Source of the DNA: an uncultured Bacilli bacterium
GTDB taxonomy: Bacteria > Bacillota_I > Bacilli_A > RF39 > UBA660
Reading direction: 5' to 3'
Length of the DNA stretch: 6,238 bases
Assembly: GCA_910588195.1 (NCBI GenBank)
Contig: CAJUPN010000024.1
Span: 1-6,238 of the forward strand
Both the position numbers and the translations under genes were made by a program. Positions 1-5,095 of this stretch are shown here, piece after piece (positions within the stretch are counted from its first letter, which is position 1; every line of letters starts with the position of its first letter). The notes beneath the pieces are model-generated. The model had not been told where the DNA came from. It worked only from the letters and a program-made list of their open reading frames with translations, and did not search any database.

Positions 1-4
1 AAAA

Positions 5-19
5 GAGCCTTATAGGCTC
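5..19 (-). terminator. Short perfect hairpin, minus-strand terminator-like
   Basis: GAGCCT (5-10) and AGGCTC (14-19) form a perfect 6-bp GC-rich stem around a 3-nt loop. On the minus strand it is followed by TTTT (positions 4-1), where the window ends, so the U-tract is cut off. No minus-strand gene that would need it is visible to its right. It may instead be one half of a tandem terminator pair for a gene to the left. Confidence 0.35.
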
Positions 20-23
20 AGAG

Positions 24-55
24 AAAACTACGTATTTAATGCGTAGTTTTTATTA
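24..55 (+). terminator. Rho-independent terminator of an upstream gene
   Basis: AAAACTACG (24-32) pairs perfectly with CGTAGTTTT (42-50) around a 9-nt loop, and the plus strand continues as T-rich sequence (47-54). This fits the end of a plus-strand transcription unit lying left of the window. The stem is flanked by A on one side and T on the other, so it could also work on the minus strand. Confidence 0.65.
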
Positions 56-57
56 AG

Positions 58-86
58 TTGAATAATAATATTATAAAGTATATAAT
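58..86 (+). promoter_or_regulatory. SigA-type promoter of the amidoligase-like gene
   Basis: TTGAAT (58-63) and a perfect TATAAT (81-86) are separated by exactly 17 bp, matching the housekeeping sigma-70/SigA consensus. Transcription would start near position 92-93. That leaves a leader of about 20 nt holding AGGAGG (98-103) before the ATG at 113. The promoter follows directly on the terminator at 24-55, so the gene is its own transcription unit. Confidence 0.75.
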
Positions 87-112
87 ACCCTAGTAAAAGG
101 AGGGGAAAAGCT

Positions 113-1036
113 ATGGGAAAATATCGATATGACATTGGACTTGGAACTAAATATATGTTTGGAACTGAACTGGAATTTTTTGGAGCATATTTAATTGAAG
201 TTTGTGCATCACTAAAATGTAAAGAATTACCATATCGTTTTGCCTTAAACCATAAATCAAGAGGTTTTACAAAATATGATGAATGGTATGTGGATATAGA
301 TTCTACAGTTACCAATAAAGAAAATAATGAATTTTTAGGTGGCGAAATAAGTAGTAGAATTTTAACTGACAAAAAGAAAATATGGTTAGAATTAAAAGAG
401 GTCTGTGATGCTTTAAAAGAAGTAAATGCTTATTGTAATGAAAACTGTGGCAATCACGTTCGTATCAATTTAGCTCCGATTAAAAATGAAAGATATTTCT
501 TTGAGGCACTATCTAAACTAGTTGCTTTATTTGAAAAAGAATTTAGACTTTTTTATATGGGGGATGAATATTTTATTAGAAGCATTAGTTTTGAAAAAGC
601 AAGATCAATCTCGTACCATCTTTTAAATTATATTAACAATGTTGATTTTAAAGATCCAAACTTCTTATACACATTTAGACATAATGGTATAACTTTATTT
701 ACAAGGAACGATGGAATTAACTTACAAGATTATGATAATAAAAAATTTATGGAAATAAGATATCCTAATGGAACAATCAAAGAAAAGACTATTCAAAATA
801 ATATTAACTTCTCATTAAAATTAGTAGATGCTATAGATAAAGAAGTATTTGATCTTGAAAGATTAACAAGTCTAATAGATAAAGAAAAAGATGATTTATT
901 AAGCTATAGTTTATTTAGTGATAATTCTTTTCAAAATTTTGAATTTATAGTTAATAGTATAGCAACATCAACGGAAGACAGGGATGATTTTGTCGATCAA
1001 TATGAACGAGTTTTAAGAACAAGACCAAAACTATAA
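113..1036 (+). CDS. Amidoligase-like protein (GS-fold carboxylate-amine ligase, Amidoligase_2 type)
   Basis: This 307-residue protein carries the motif series I associate with the Amidoligase_2 family (PF12224). FGTELEF (16-22) is the first acidic strand, D61-x-D63-S is followed by GGEISS (76-81), CGNHVRIN covers 112-119, R156 and R164 are basic positions, and the terminal M-E-I-R strand (213-216) is followed by YPNGT. Family knowledge: these are ATP-dependent ligases with a glutamine-synthetase-like fold, predicted to form amide or isopeptide bonds on peptides, wall precursors or small molecules. The substrate here cannot be deduced. One oddity is that the usual H-x-H of the C-G-x-H-x-H motif reads H115-V-R117. 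There is no signal peptide or membrane helix, so it is cytoplasmic. The ATG at 113 is set by AGGAGG (98-103). No gamma-glutamyl cyclotransferase or second ligase is adjacent. Fold assignment is fairly secure; specific function is unknown. Confidence 0.72.
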   Translation: MGKYRYDIGLGTKYMFGTELEFFGAYLIEVCASLKCKELPYRFALNHKSRGFTKYDEWYVDIDSTVTNKENNEFLGGEISSRILTDKKKIWLELKEVCDALKEVNAYCNENCGNHVRINLAPIKNERYFFEALSKLVALFEKEFRLFYMGDEYFIRSISFEKARSISYHLLNYINNVDFKDPNFLYTFRHNGITLFTRNDGINLQDYDNKKFMEIRYPNGTIKEKTIQNNINFSLKLVDAIDKEVFDLERLTSLIDKEKDDLLSYSLFSDNSFQNFEFIVNSIATSTEDRDDFVDQYERVLRTRPKL

Positions 1037-1071
1037 AAAAAAGAACAGATTCTTGTTTAGAAAATGTTTTT

Positions 1072-1077
1072 TATAAT
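1072..1077 (+). promoter_or_regulatory. Possible promoter for a plus-strand antisense RNA
   Basis: A perfect TATAAT lies at 1072-1077, with an A-tract (1035-1042) at the position of an UP element. No good -35 is present at 16-18 bp: the region 1049-1054 reads ATTCTT, and the closest match, TTGTTT at 1053-1058, is only 13 bp away. A start would fall near 1084. The box also lies in an AT-only inverted repeat (1032-1040 with 1067-1075), so it could be chance in this AT-rich DNA. Confidence 0.3.
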
Positions 1078-1098
1078 TAATATGTCAAGGGAACATGC

Positions 1099-1146
1099 AT
1101 AAAATAGAAAAGGAATACCTGGTTTTAAAGAGTTAGGTACTATTCC
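1099..1146 (-). terminator. Terminator of the small membrane peptide gene
   Basis: Read on the minus strand, GGAATA (1146-1141) plus CCT (1137-1135) pairs with AGG (1120-1118) plus TATTCC (1117-1112). There is a 3-nt bulge (1138-1140) and a 14-nt loop. The U-rich tail TTTTCTATTTTA (1111-1100) follows. It ends 25 bases past the stop codon of the 30-residue peptide. The plus-strand side of the stem has no T-tract, so the direction is minus. A dedicated terminator is one of the main reasons to believe the small gene. Confidence 0.6.
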
Positions 1147-1160
1147 AATTTAGTTTGATT

Positions 1161-1193
1161 TAGTATCGACTTATAAAGTTGGTACTATTTTTA
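1161..1193 (+). terminator. Strong plus-strand terminator inside the end of the peptide gene
   Basis: TAGTATCGACTT (1161-1172) pairs with AAGTTGGTACTA (1176-1187): 12 bp including two G-U pairs, with a 3-nt ATA loop, followed immediately by TTTTTATT (1188-1195). This is a textbook intrinsic terminator on the plus strand. The minus-strand copy is not followed by T's. It terminates either the amidoligase mRNA with a long 3' UTR or a separate antisense RNA. Its right arm lies within codons of the opposing 30-residue peptide (1171-1263). Confidence 0.75.
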
Positions 1194-1263
1194 TTAGAAT
1201 GATTAAAATCACAATAATAAGGAGTATTATGATAGTACAAAGATATTCTTCTTTCTTTCTCAT
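1171..1263 (-). CDS. Small hydrophobic peptide, candidate type I toxin
   Basis: This 30-residue ORF starts at ATG 1263-1261 and stops at TAA 1173-1171. The start has the best ribosome binding site in the window: AAGGAGG (1277-1271) with 7-nt spacing. The peptide begins MRKKEEY, followed by an almost unbroken run of I, L and V from residue 8 to about 26, and ends in a short VPTL tail: a single membrane helix with a charged N-terminus. Size and shape match known type I toxins and holin-like peptides of Bacillota, but I recognise no specific family. It has its own terminator (1146-1099) and a hairpin able to hide the ribosome binding site (1299-1271). A plus-strand terminator (1161-1193) shows that an opposing RNA ends inside it. 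The expected action is membrane insertion and depolarisation, which is inference. It could instead be a benign small membrane protein. Confidence 0.6.
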   Translation of the reverse strand: MRKKEEYLCTIIILLIIVILIILIKIVPTL

Positions 1264-1270
1264 AATTTTG

Positions 1271-1299
1271 CCTCCTTCTACCTCTAAAAGTAAAGGAGA
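1271..1299 (-). promoter_or_regulatory. Hairpin sequestering the peptide's Shine-Dalgarno site
   Basis: In the minus-strand leader, CTCCTT (1298-1293) is complementary to the AAGGAG (1277-1272) of the ribosome binding site. This gives 6 Watson-Crick pairs plus a flanking G-U pair at each end (1299 with 1271, 1292 with 1278), around a loop of about 13 nt. Hidden ribosome binding sites are characteristic of type I toxin mRNAs such as fst and bsrG. Whether it forms in vivo is unknown. Confidence 0.45.
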
Positions 1300-1368
1300 A
1301 TACTACCTAAAATAACTAAGTATTTCAAATTAATTACATTAAATATCTGTTTACGAAATAACAATTTT

Positions 1369-1374
1369 ATTATA
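1369..1374 (-). promoter_or_regulatory. Possible promoter of the peptide gene
   Basis: The minus strand reads TATAAT at 1374-1369. TTGTAA (1400-1395) is the best -35 candidate, but its 20-bp spacer is longer than ideal. A start near 1362 would give a leader of about 100 nt containing the ribosome-binding-site hairpin and the sequence complementary to the 3' UTR. Read-through from the capA-like gene is an alternative source of transcript, since no clear terminator is seen in 1390-1467. Confidence 0.35.
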
Positions 1375-1467
1375 AACTTGATAAGAAAATAAAATTACAA
1401 ATTTAAGTATTGGCAAAGAAAATCAGAAAATTCCAACTTTATCACCAGCTTAAAATATCTGTGTTTT

Positions 1468-2694
1468 TTATCTATATTGTTCATCTATTACACTTGTATA
1501 TGTAGAATTTATAAAATCTTTTGTTAAGCCCAAACTATATCTAAAATGACTTTTTTCATAGTCCTCGGTATAATCTTTAAAAGGAATAAGCGACCAATTA
1601 TTCATTGCAGTATCAAAATAGTTTACTATTGGTTCTGTTTTTATATCATCAAAACTAATGTTTTTATTCTCATCAATAATTACATTAAACGTTGATAATA
1701 AACCAAATTGATAAGCATTATCAAAAGTTTCTTGTCCTTTAGGAGTTCTTGCAATGTCATCATCATTAGATACGAAATTTCCTAAAGAATAATAAACTAA
1801 AGTCTTATGTGTATCTCCAATCATTTTTATTGGCTGGATAGAGTGGGAATGACTTCCATAGACAATATCAACACCTAATTCATTTAAAAAGGTTGCTACT
1901 TCTTGTTGTTCAGCAGATTCTTCAAAAGTAAATTCATTTCCCCAATGCATCATGACAATCATAATATCGCTTAAGTTCTTAACGGCAAGAACTTCTTTTT
2001 TTATGTTTTCCTTTGCAATATCATCAAATTTACGAGTATCAGGGTTTCTATAGACACTTACCATATTTCTTTCAGCTGAATTAACACGCATATTAGTTCC
2101 ATAAGTATAAGCTAAAAATCCAAATTTAATTCCATTTATATCAAGAACACGATAATTATTTTTATCATCATCATTTAAATAAGTTCCAACAGTTTTAATA
2201 CTAGTATTATCTTTAAAATAATTGATAGTTGAAACTAATCCTTCAAGACCACGATCATAAGAATGATTATTTACTGTAGATAAAATTTGAAAATCTAAAG
2301 AAGAAACTAAATCTCCAATGTACCTTGGAGCACAGAAATTATAACCATCTCCACTAACTGGTAGAGTATCATCACCAACAACAACTTCCATATTACCTAT
2401 ACTTAAATCATCATTAAAAAAATAGTCTTTAACATTTTTAAAATAATTATTAGCATCATACCCATTTTTTACAGATTGATAAAAAGGAGATTCAAAAAGT
2501 AAATCTCCAACTAAAGTAAGTTTAGCTGATTTTATCTTTTTCTTTTCTGTAGTGTTTGTAATCGTTGTTTTATTATCCGAATTAAAATTTTTCTTTGGTT
2601 CAGGAATTGTAATAATTGCAATAACTCCAACTAACAAAGTAATAATAATAAAAAAACTAATCTTAACACTAGATTTAACTCTTCTTTTTGCCAT
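1468..2694 (-). CDS. CapA/PGA_cap-family metallophosphatase, membrane-anchored
   Basis: This is a 408-residue protein of the CapA (PgsA-like) family, PF09587, a calcineurin-like metallophosphoesterase fold. It has a basic N-terminus, one membrane helix at about 12-30, a low-complexity linker (31-56) and then the catalytic domain. Family motifs seen in order are LTLVGDLLF (D64), GNMEVVV (N101, E103), VNNHSYDRG (N143, H144, D147), MMHWGNEF (H250), YGSHSHSIQP (H282, H284) and YSLGNFV (304-308). The domain would sit outside the cell. In Bacillus the homologue belongs to the poly-gamma-glutamate machinery, but no capB, capC or capD is nearby, so its substrate is open. I prefer ATG 2694, preceded by GGTGAT (2704-2699). 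The frame also stays open to a TTG at 2730, which lacks a ribosome binding site and adds 12 unlikely residues. Its TATAAT (2710-2705) is only about 10 bases from this ATG. Confidence 0.88.
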   Translation of the reverse strand: MAKRRVKSSVKISFFIIITLLVGVIAIITIPEPKKNFNSDNKTTITNTTEKKKIKSAKLTLVGDLLFESPFYQSVKNGYDANNYFKNVKDYFFNDDLSIGNMEVVVGDDTLPVSGDGYNFCAPRYIGDLVSSLDFQILSTVNNHSYDRGLEGLVSTINYFKDNTSIKTVGTYLNDDDKNNYRVLDINGIKFGFLAYTYGTNMRVNSAERNMVSVYRNPDTRKFDDIAKENIKKEVLAVKNLSDIMIVMMHWGNEFTFEESAEQQEVATFLNELGVDIVYGSHSHSIQPIKMIGDTHKTLVYYSLGNFVSNDDDIARTPKGQETFDNAYQFGLLSTFNVIIDENKNISFDDIKTEPIVNYFDTAMNNWSLIPFKDYTEDYEKSHFRYSLGLTKDFINSTYTSVIDEQYR

Positions 2695-2704
2695 ACTATC
2701 ACCA

Positions 2705-2742
2705 ATTATATAATAACATAAAACCAACAATTATGATATAAT
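2705..2742. promoter_or_regulatory. Divergent promoter region between capA-like gene and recX
   Basis: The 65-bp intergenic region serves both directions. For recX, TGATATAAT (2734-2742) is an extended -10 (TGn-TATAAT) with a modest ATAACA (2713-2718) as -35, giving a start near 2749, right at the AAGGAG. For the capA-like gene, the minus strand has TATAAT at 2710-2705 with no convincing -35. ATGAT (2733-2737) and ATCAT (2741-2745) form a small palindrome over the recX -10. No LexA/DinR-type GAAC-N4-GTTC box is visible. Confidence 0.55.
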
Positions 2743-2759
2743 CATGTTAAGGAGAAACT

Positions 2760-3524
2760 ATGAAAATACAAAAATACATTAAGGACAGACAAAATAAGTA
2801 TAAAGTAGTAATTGATGATGAAGAATATATTTTATATGATGATGTTATTGTAAAATATAATCTTCTTTTAAAAAGTGAAATAGATAACTCTTCCTTTGAA
2901 GAAATAAAAACTTATAATGACGAATTAAAAAGTTACTATGATTCCATAAAATATATTAGTAGACGTCTTAGAAGTGAAAAAGAAATATATGAATATTTAG
3001 AAAAAAAAGAAATACATCCCCAAATAATTGCTAAAACGATAAAAAAACTAAAAGAAAATAAATTTCTAAATGATGCTTTATATTTAAATGCTTATTTCAA
3101 AGATCAAATAAATCTTACAAATAATGGTCCTAAAAAAATTGAAGCAAATTTAAAAAAAATTGGTTTAGATAATGAATTAATCGAAGAGAAATTAGCAACT
3201 ATAAGCGAAGATGTTTGGTTAGAAAAAATCGAAAAATATATTGATAAGAAAATAAAAACTAATCATAATTCCTCTAGTAATATGTTAAAAATAAAAATAA
3301 CAAATGATTTAATAAATCTTGGTTATCTTAAAGAAGATATCATTCATATCTTAAATAGAAAGACAATTAATGAAGATGATGTTATAAAAAAAGAATATGA
3401 AAAAGCTAAACGAACCTTAGCAAATAAATATAACGGTAAAGAACTAGAAAATAAAATAAAAGAAAGACTTTTTCGAAAAGGTTTTCACATTAGTAATTTA
3501 AAGGAGTTAGAAGATGAAGAATAA
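2760..3524 (+). CDS. recX: Regulatory protein RecX
   Basis: This 254-residue protein matches RecX, which binds RecA filaments and adjusts recombination and SOS activity in the cytoplasm. The conserved core is Y64-I-S-R-R-L-R-S-E-K-E-I-Y-E-Y-L (64-80), followed by repeated three-helix units: I-x-x-x-I-x-x-L-K-x-x-x-F-L-N-D-A-x-Y (90-108), N-G-P-K-K-I-x-x-N-L-K-K-I-G-L (122-136), and a more diverged unit around 174-200. The length is close to the roughly 260 residues of the long Bacillus type (YfhG) rather than the shorter proteobacterial form. An N-terminal beta-rich extension (1-50) is also typical of the Bacilli form. The start at 2760 is set by AAGGAG (2749-2754). The last 11 nt overlap the next gene, implying translational coupling. 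recA is not in the window. Confidence 0.9.
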   Translation: MKIQKYIKDRQNKYKVVIDDEEYILYDDVIVKYNLLLKSEIDNSSFEEIKTYNDELKSYYDSIKYISRRLRSEKEIYEYLEKKEIHPQIIAKTIKKLKENKFLNDALYLNAYFKDQINLTNNGPKKIEANLKKIGLDNELIEEKLATISEDVWLEKIEKYIDKKIKTNHNSSSNMLKIKITNDLINLGYLKEDIIHILNRKTINEDDVIKKEYEKAKRTLANKYNGKELENKIKERLFRKGFHISNLKELEDEE

Positions 3525-3849
3525 ATTTGAAAGATTAAATAAAAATGAAAAAAAGAAAGCAATTGAAGAATTCTCTAATTCAAATGAAAGCAACGCCAAT
3601 ATTATTTCACGAATTAAAAGATTAAAAGTTATAGGTATAATTGGTGTCATTTATTCTATTGGTATGTTTATTTTAGACTTTTTAAAAGAGATGGAAATAT
3701 TTGATATTGGTTTTAATCATTTTGATAATTTAATATTAAATTATATTATTGATGCTTGTCTTTTAATTTTTTGTGCCTTCTTTGTTATAAAAGCAAATAT
3801 GATTTTAAAAGAACAAGTTAATAAATATTTAATCGGAAAGAAGAAATAA
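3514..3849 (+). CDS. Two-helix membrane protein of unknown function
   Basis: I do not recognise this 111-residue protein. It has a strongly charged N-terminus (1-37, rich in K, E and N), two hydrophobic helices at about 38-58 and 73-95, and a basic C-terminal tail (about 99-111, ending IGKKK). By the positive-inside rule both ends should face the cytoplasm with a short outer loop (59-72) carrying acidic residues. The start at 3514 has AAGGAG (3501-3506), which lies inside recX, and the gene overlaps the recX end by 11 nt, so the two are co-transcribed and probably translationally coupled. Downstream of Bacillus recX (yfhG) lies yfhH, a soluble DUF1811 protein, which this does not resemble. 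A link to RecX function is therefore not implied. Confidence 0.78.
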   Translation: MKNKFERLNKNEKKKAIEEFSNSNESNANIISRIKRLKVIGIIGVIYSIGMFILDFLKEMEIFDIGFNHFDNLILNYIIDACLLIFCAFFVIKANMILKEQVNKYLIGKKK

Positions 3850-3875
3850 CTTATTTTGTAAATAGCAGATGAATA

Positions 3876-3894
3876 ATTATATTTATGATATAAT
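3876..3894 (+). promoter_or_regulatory. Promoter and possible operator of nrtR
   Basis: TGATATAAT (3886-3894) is an extended -10 without a recognisable -35. The 12-mer TTATGATATAAT (3883-3894) is identical to the one upstream of recX (2731-2742). ATTATAT (3876-3882) and ATATAAT (3888-3894) form a perfect 7-5-7 inverted repeat covering the -10, where a dimeric regulator could block polymerase. As this is the promoter of an NrtR-type repressor, autoregulation is plausible, but the repeat is purely A+T and could be chance. Confidence 0.45.
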
Positions 3895-3911
3895 AAAAAT
3901 AGGTGATGATA

Positions 3912-4592
3912 ATGGAAGTTAAAAATCCTTTATATAAAAATCAAGGAATACATGTTATAACAAGTATTTTTACAGTTGACCATGGGGTAGTTAAAGTATT
4001 ATTAATCAAAAGAAATAATGAGCCTTATAAAGACTCGTGGGCTTTAGTAGGTGGAGCACTTTATAATAATGAAGATTTAAATACAGGTGTAATGCGAGAG
4101 ATTAAAGAAAAAACTGGAATAAAGAAAATAGATCTTCAATTAGCTGATGTTCATGGAAAAGTAGATCGAAGTCCAGTCATGCGAATGGTTGCAATTTCTT
4201 ATATGGGAGTAATTGATAATCAAAGAGTTACATTAATTAAAAAAACTTTAAAGACTAATGATGCTGAATGGTTTAATATAAAAGATGTTGAATCAATGAG
4301 TTTAGCTTATGATCATGCAGAAATAATAAAAAGCACTTTTGAAAAATTAAAAAAACAAATTTCTAAAAGTAATATTTTAAAATCTTTATTTCCTGATAAA
4401 TTTACTATGCCAGAGCTTCAGAAAACTTATGAAGCAATATTAGGGGTAAGCTTAGATAGAAGAAATTTTAGAAGAAGAATTCTTAATTTGAACTTAGTTG
4501 AAGATACAAATGAATATTTAAATTTTGAAGGCAAGAAACCAGCAAAACTTTATAGATTTAAAGAACATATAGAAGAGAAAAATATATTTTAG
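3912..4592 (+). CDS. nrtR: NrtR-type Nudix-domain transcriptional regulator
   Basis: This 226-residue protein fuses an N-terminal Nudix domain (about 12-145) to a C-terminal winged helix (about 154-218), the architecture of NrtR regulators. These repress NAD-biosynthesis or salvage genes and release DNA on binding ADP-ribose. The wing shows the family motif F-T-M-P-E-L-Q-K-T-Y-E-A-I-L-G (164-178), D-R-R-N-F-R-R-R-I (182-190), ending K-P-A-K-L-Y-R-F (209-216). The Nudix box runs G48-x5-E54-x7-R62-E-I-K-E66-K67-T-G69-I. The second glutamate of the E-E metal pair is lysine (K67), so hydrolysis is probably lost and the domain likely only senses ligand, as in many NrtR proteins. The ATG at 3912 fits AGGTGAT (3901-3907); in-frame GTG 3903 and ATG 3906 overlap that site. 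It is followed by ppa after 11 nt. The target genes are not visible here. Confidence 0.82.
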   Translation: MEVKNPLYKNQGIHVITSIFTVDHGVVKVLLIKRNNEPYKDSWALVGGALYNNEDLNTGVMREIKEKTGIKKIDLQLADVHGKVDRSPVMRMVAISYMGVIDNQRVTLIKKTLKTNDAEWFNIKDVESMSLAYDHAEIIKSTFEKLKKQISKSNILKSLFPDKFTMPELQKTYEAILGVSLDRRNFRRRILNLNLVEDTNEYLNFEGKKPAKLYRFKEHIEEKNIF

Positions 4593-4603
4593 GAGGAATA
4601 TTC

Positions 4604-5089
4604 GTGAATGACGTTATAAATGCCATAGTTGAAATAACTAGTGGCTCAAAGAATAAATATGAAATCGATAAGAAAAGTGGAAGAATAAAATTAGACAGAG
4701 TAATAAATTCATCGAATGTCTATCCTGCTGAATATGGAACGATAGAAGAAACTTTATCACCAGATGGAGATCCATTAGATATTTTAATTTTATCTAATGA
4801 AAAAACGTACCCAGGGTGTATTATTCCAGCACGAGTATTAGGTTATTTAGATATGGTAGATAATGGACTTTTAGATTATAAGCTTATTGCTGTAGTTGAT
4901 GTTGATCCAAAGTTTAAAGAAATAAATGATTTAGACGATTTGGATGAAATAACTTTAAAAGAAATAAAAAACTTTTTTGAAAATTATAAGTCATTAGATG
5001 ATATAGAAGTTAGTGTTGGATCTTTTCATAAGAAAGATGAAGCACTAAAGGTAATTGAAGAATGCAAAAAAAGATACAATGAAGTATAA
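4604..5089 (+). CDS. ppa: Inorganic pyrophosphatase (family I, soluble)
   Basis: This 161-residue cytoplasmic enzyme hydrolyses pyrophosphate to two phosphates with Mg2+, pulling biosynthetic reactions forward. Nearly all active-site residues of the E. coli enzyme have equivalents: E10, K18, E20, R32, Y40, Y44, the signature D54-G-D56-P-L-D59, D86, D91, K93 and the Y128-K129 pair. The glutamate that usually follows D86 is N87. It is slightly shorter than the roughly 175-residue E. coli protein. The start is GTG at 4604, set by AGGAGG (4591-4596), which overlaps the nrtR stop codon; a nearby ATG (4608) is out of frame. The 11-nt spacing shows one operon with nrtR. Many Bacilli use the unrelated family II (PpaC) enzyme, so a family I enzyme says something about the lineage. 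Confidence 0.93.
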   Translation: MNDVINAIVEITSGSKNKYEIDKKSGRIKLDRVINSSNVYPAEYGTIEETLSPDGDPLDILILSNEKTYPGCIIPARVLGYLDMVDNGLLDYKLIAVVDVDPKFKEINDLDDLDEITLKEIKNFFENYKSLDDIEVSVGSFHKKDEALKVIEECKKRYNEV

Positions 5090-5095
5090 ATTTAT

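Larger units (their letters stand above)
1084..1194 (+). ncRNA. Candidate antisense (type I antitoxin) RNA
   Basis: This is a proposed transcript of about 110 nt from the TATAAT at 1072-1077 to the strong plus-strand terminator ending near 1192. It would be complementary to the last seven sense codons and stop of the 30-residue peptide gene and to that gene's whole 3' UTR and terminator, an overlap of roughly 90 nt. That is the convergent 3'-overlap layout known for txpA/RatA and bsrG/SR4 in Bacillus. The 5' end is inferred. The alternative is that this stretch is only the 3' UTR of the amidoligase mRNA, which would still be antisense to the peptide gene. No convincing coding ORF lies in it. 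Confidence 0.42.

Noticed and set aside
88..104. CCCT (88-91) pairing with AGGG (101-104) over the amidoligase ribosome binding site
   Set aside because: The predicted transcription start (about 92-93) lies downstream of the left arm, so the stem would not exist in the mRNA.
28..372. 114-residue minus-strand open frame opposite the amidoligase start and its promoter
   Set aside because: It overlaps the well-supported promoter and amidoligase gene, its composition is that of antisense translation, and it shows no recognisable domain.
1032..1075. AT-only inverted repeat after the amidoligase (1032-1040 with 1067-1075, inner AAGAA/TTCTT)
   Set aside because: It has no G-C pairs in the outer stem, so it is a poor terminator. 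The hairpin at 1161-1193 is a much better candidate.
1199..1315. 38-residue plus-strand frame opposite the small peptide, with an internal ATG (1229) behind AAGGAG
   Set aside because: It gives a mixed, non-helical sequence, its ribosome binding site is only 4 nt from the ATG, and it lies beyond the plus-strand terminator at 1161-1193. The minus-strand reading is far better supported.
1341..1462. Direct repeat AAATATCTGT at 1341-1350 and 1453-1462
   Set aside because: It is ten A/T-rich bases in a low-complexity region with no associated structure, so it is probably chance.
2695..2730. Upstream extension of the capA-like gene to TTG at 2730
   Set aside because: It has no ribosome binding site, runs over the likely promoter, and adds residues unlike a signal-anchor N-terminus. 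ATG 2694 with GGTGAT fits better.
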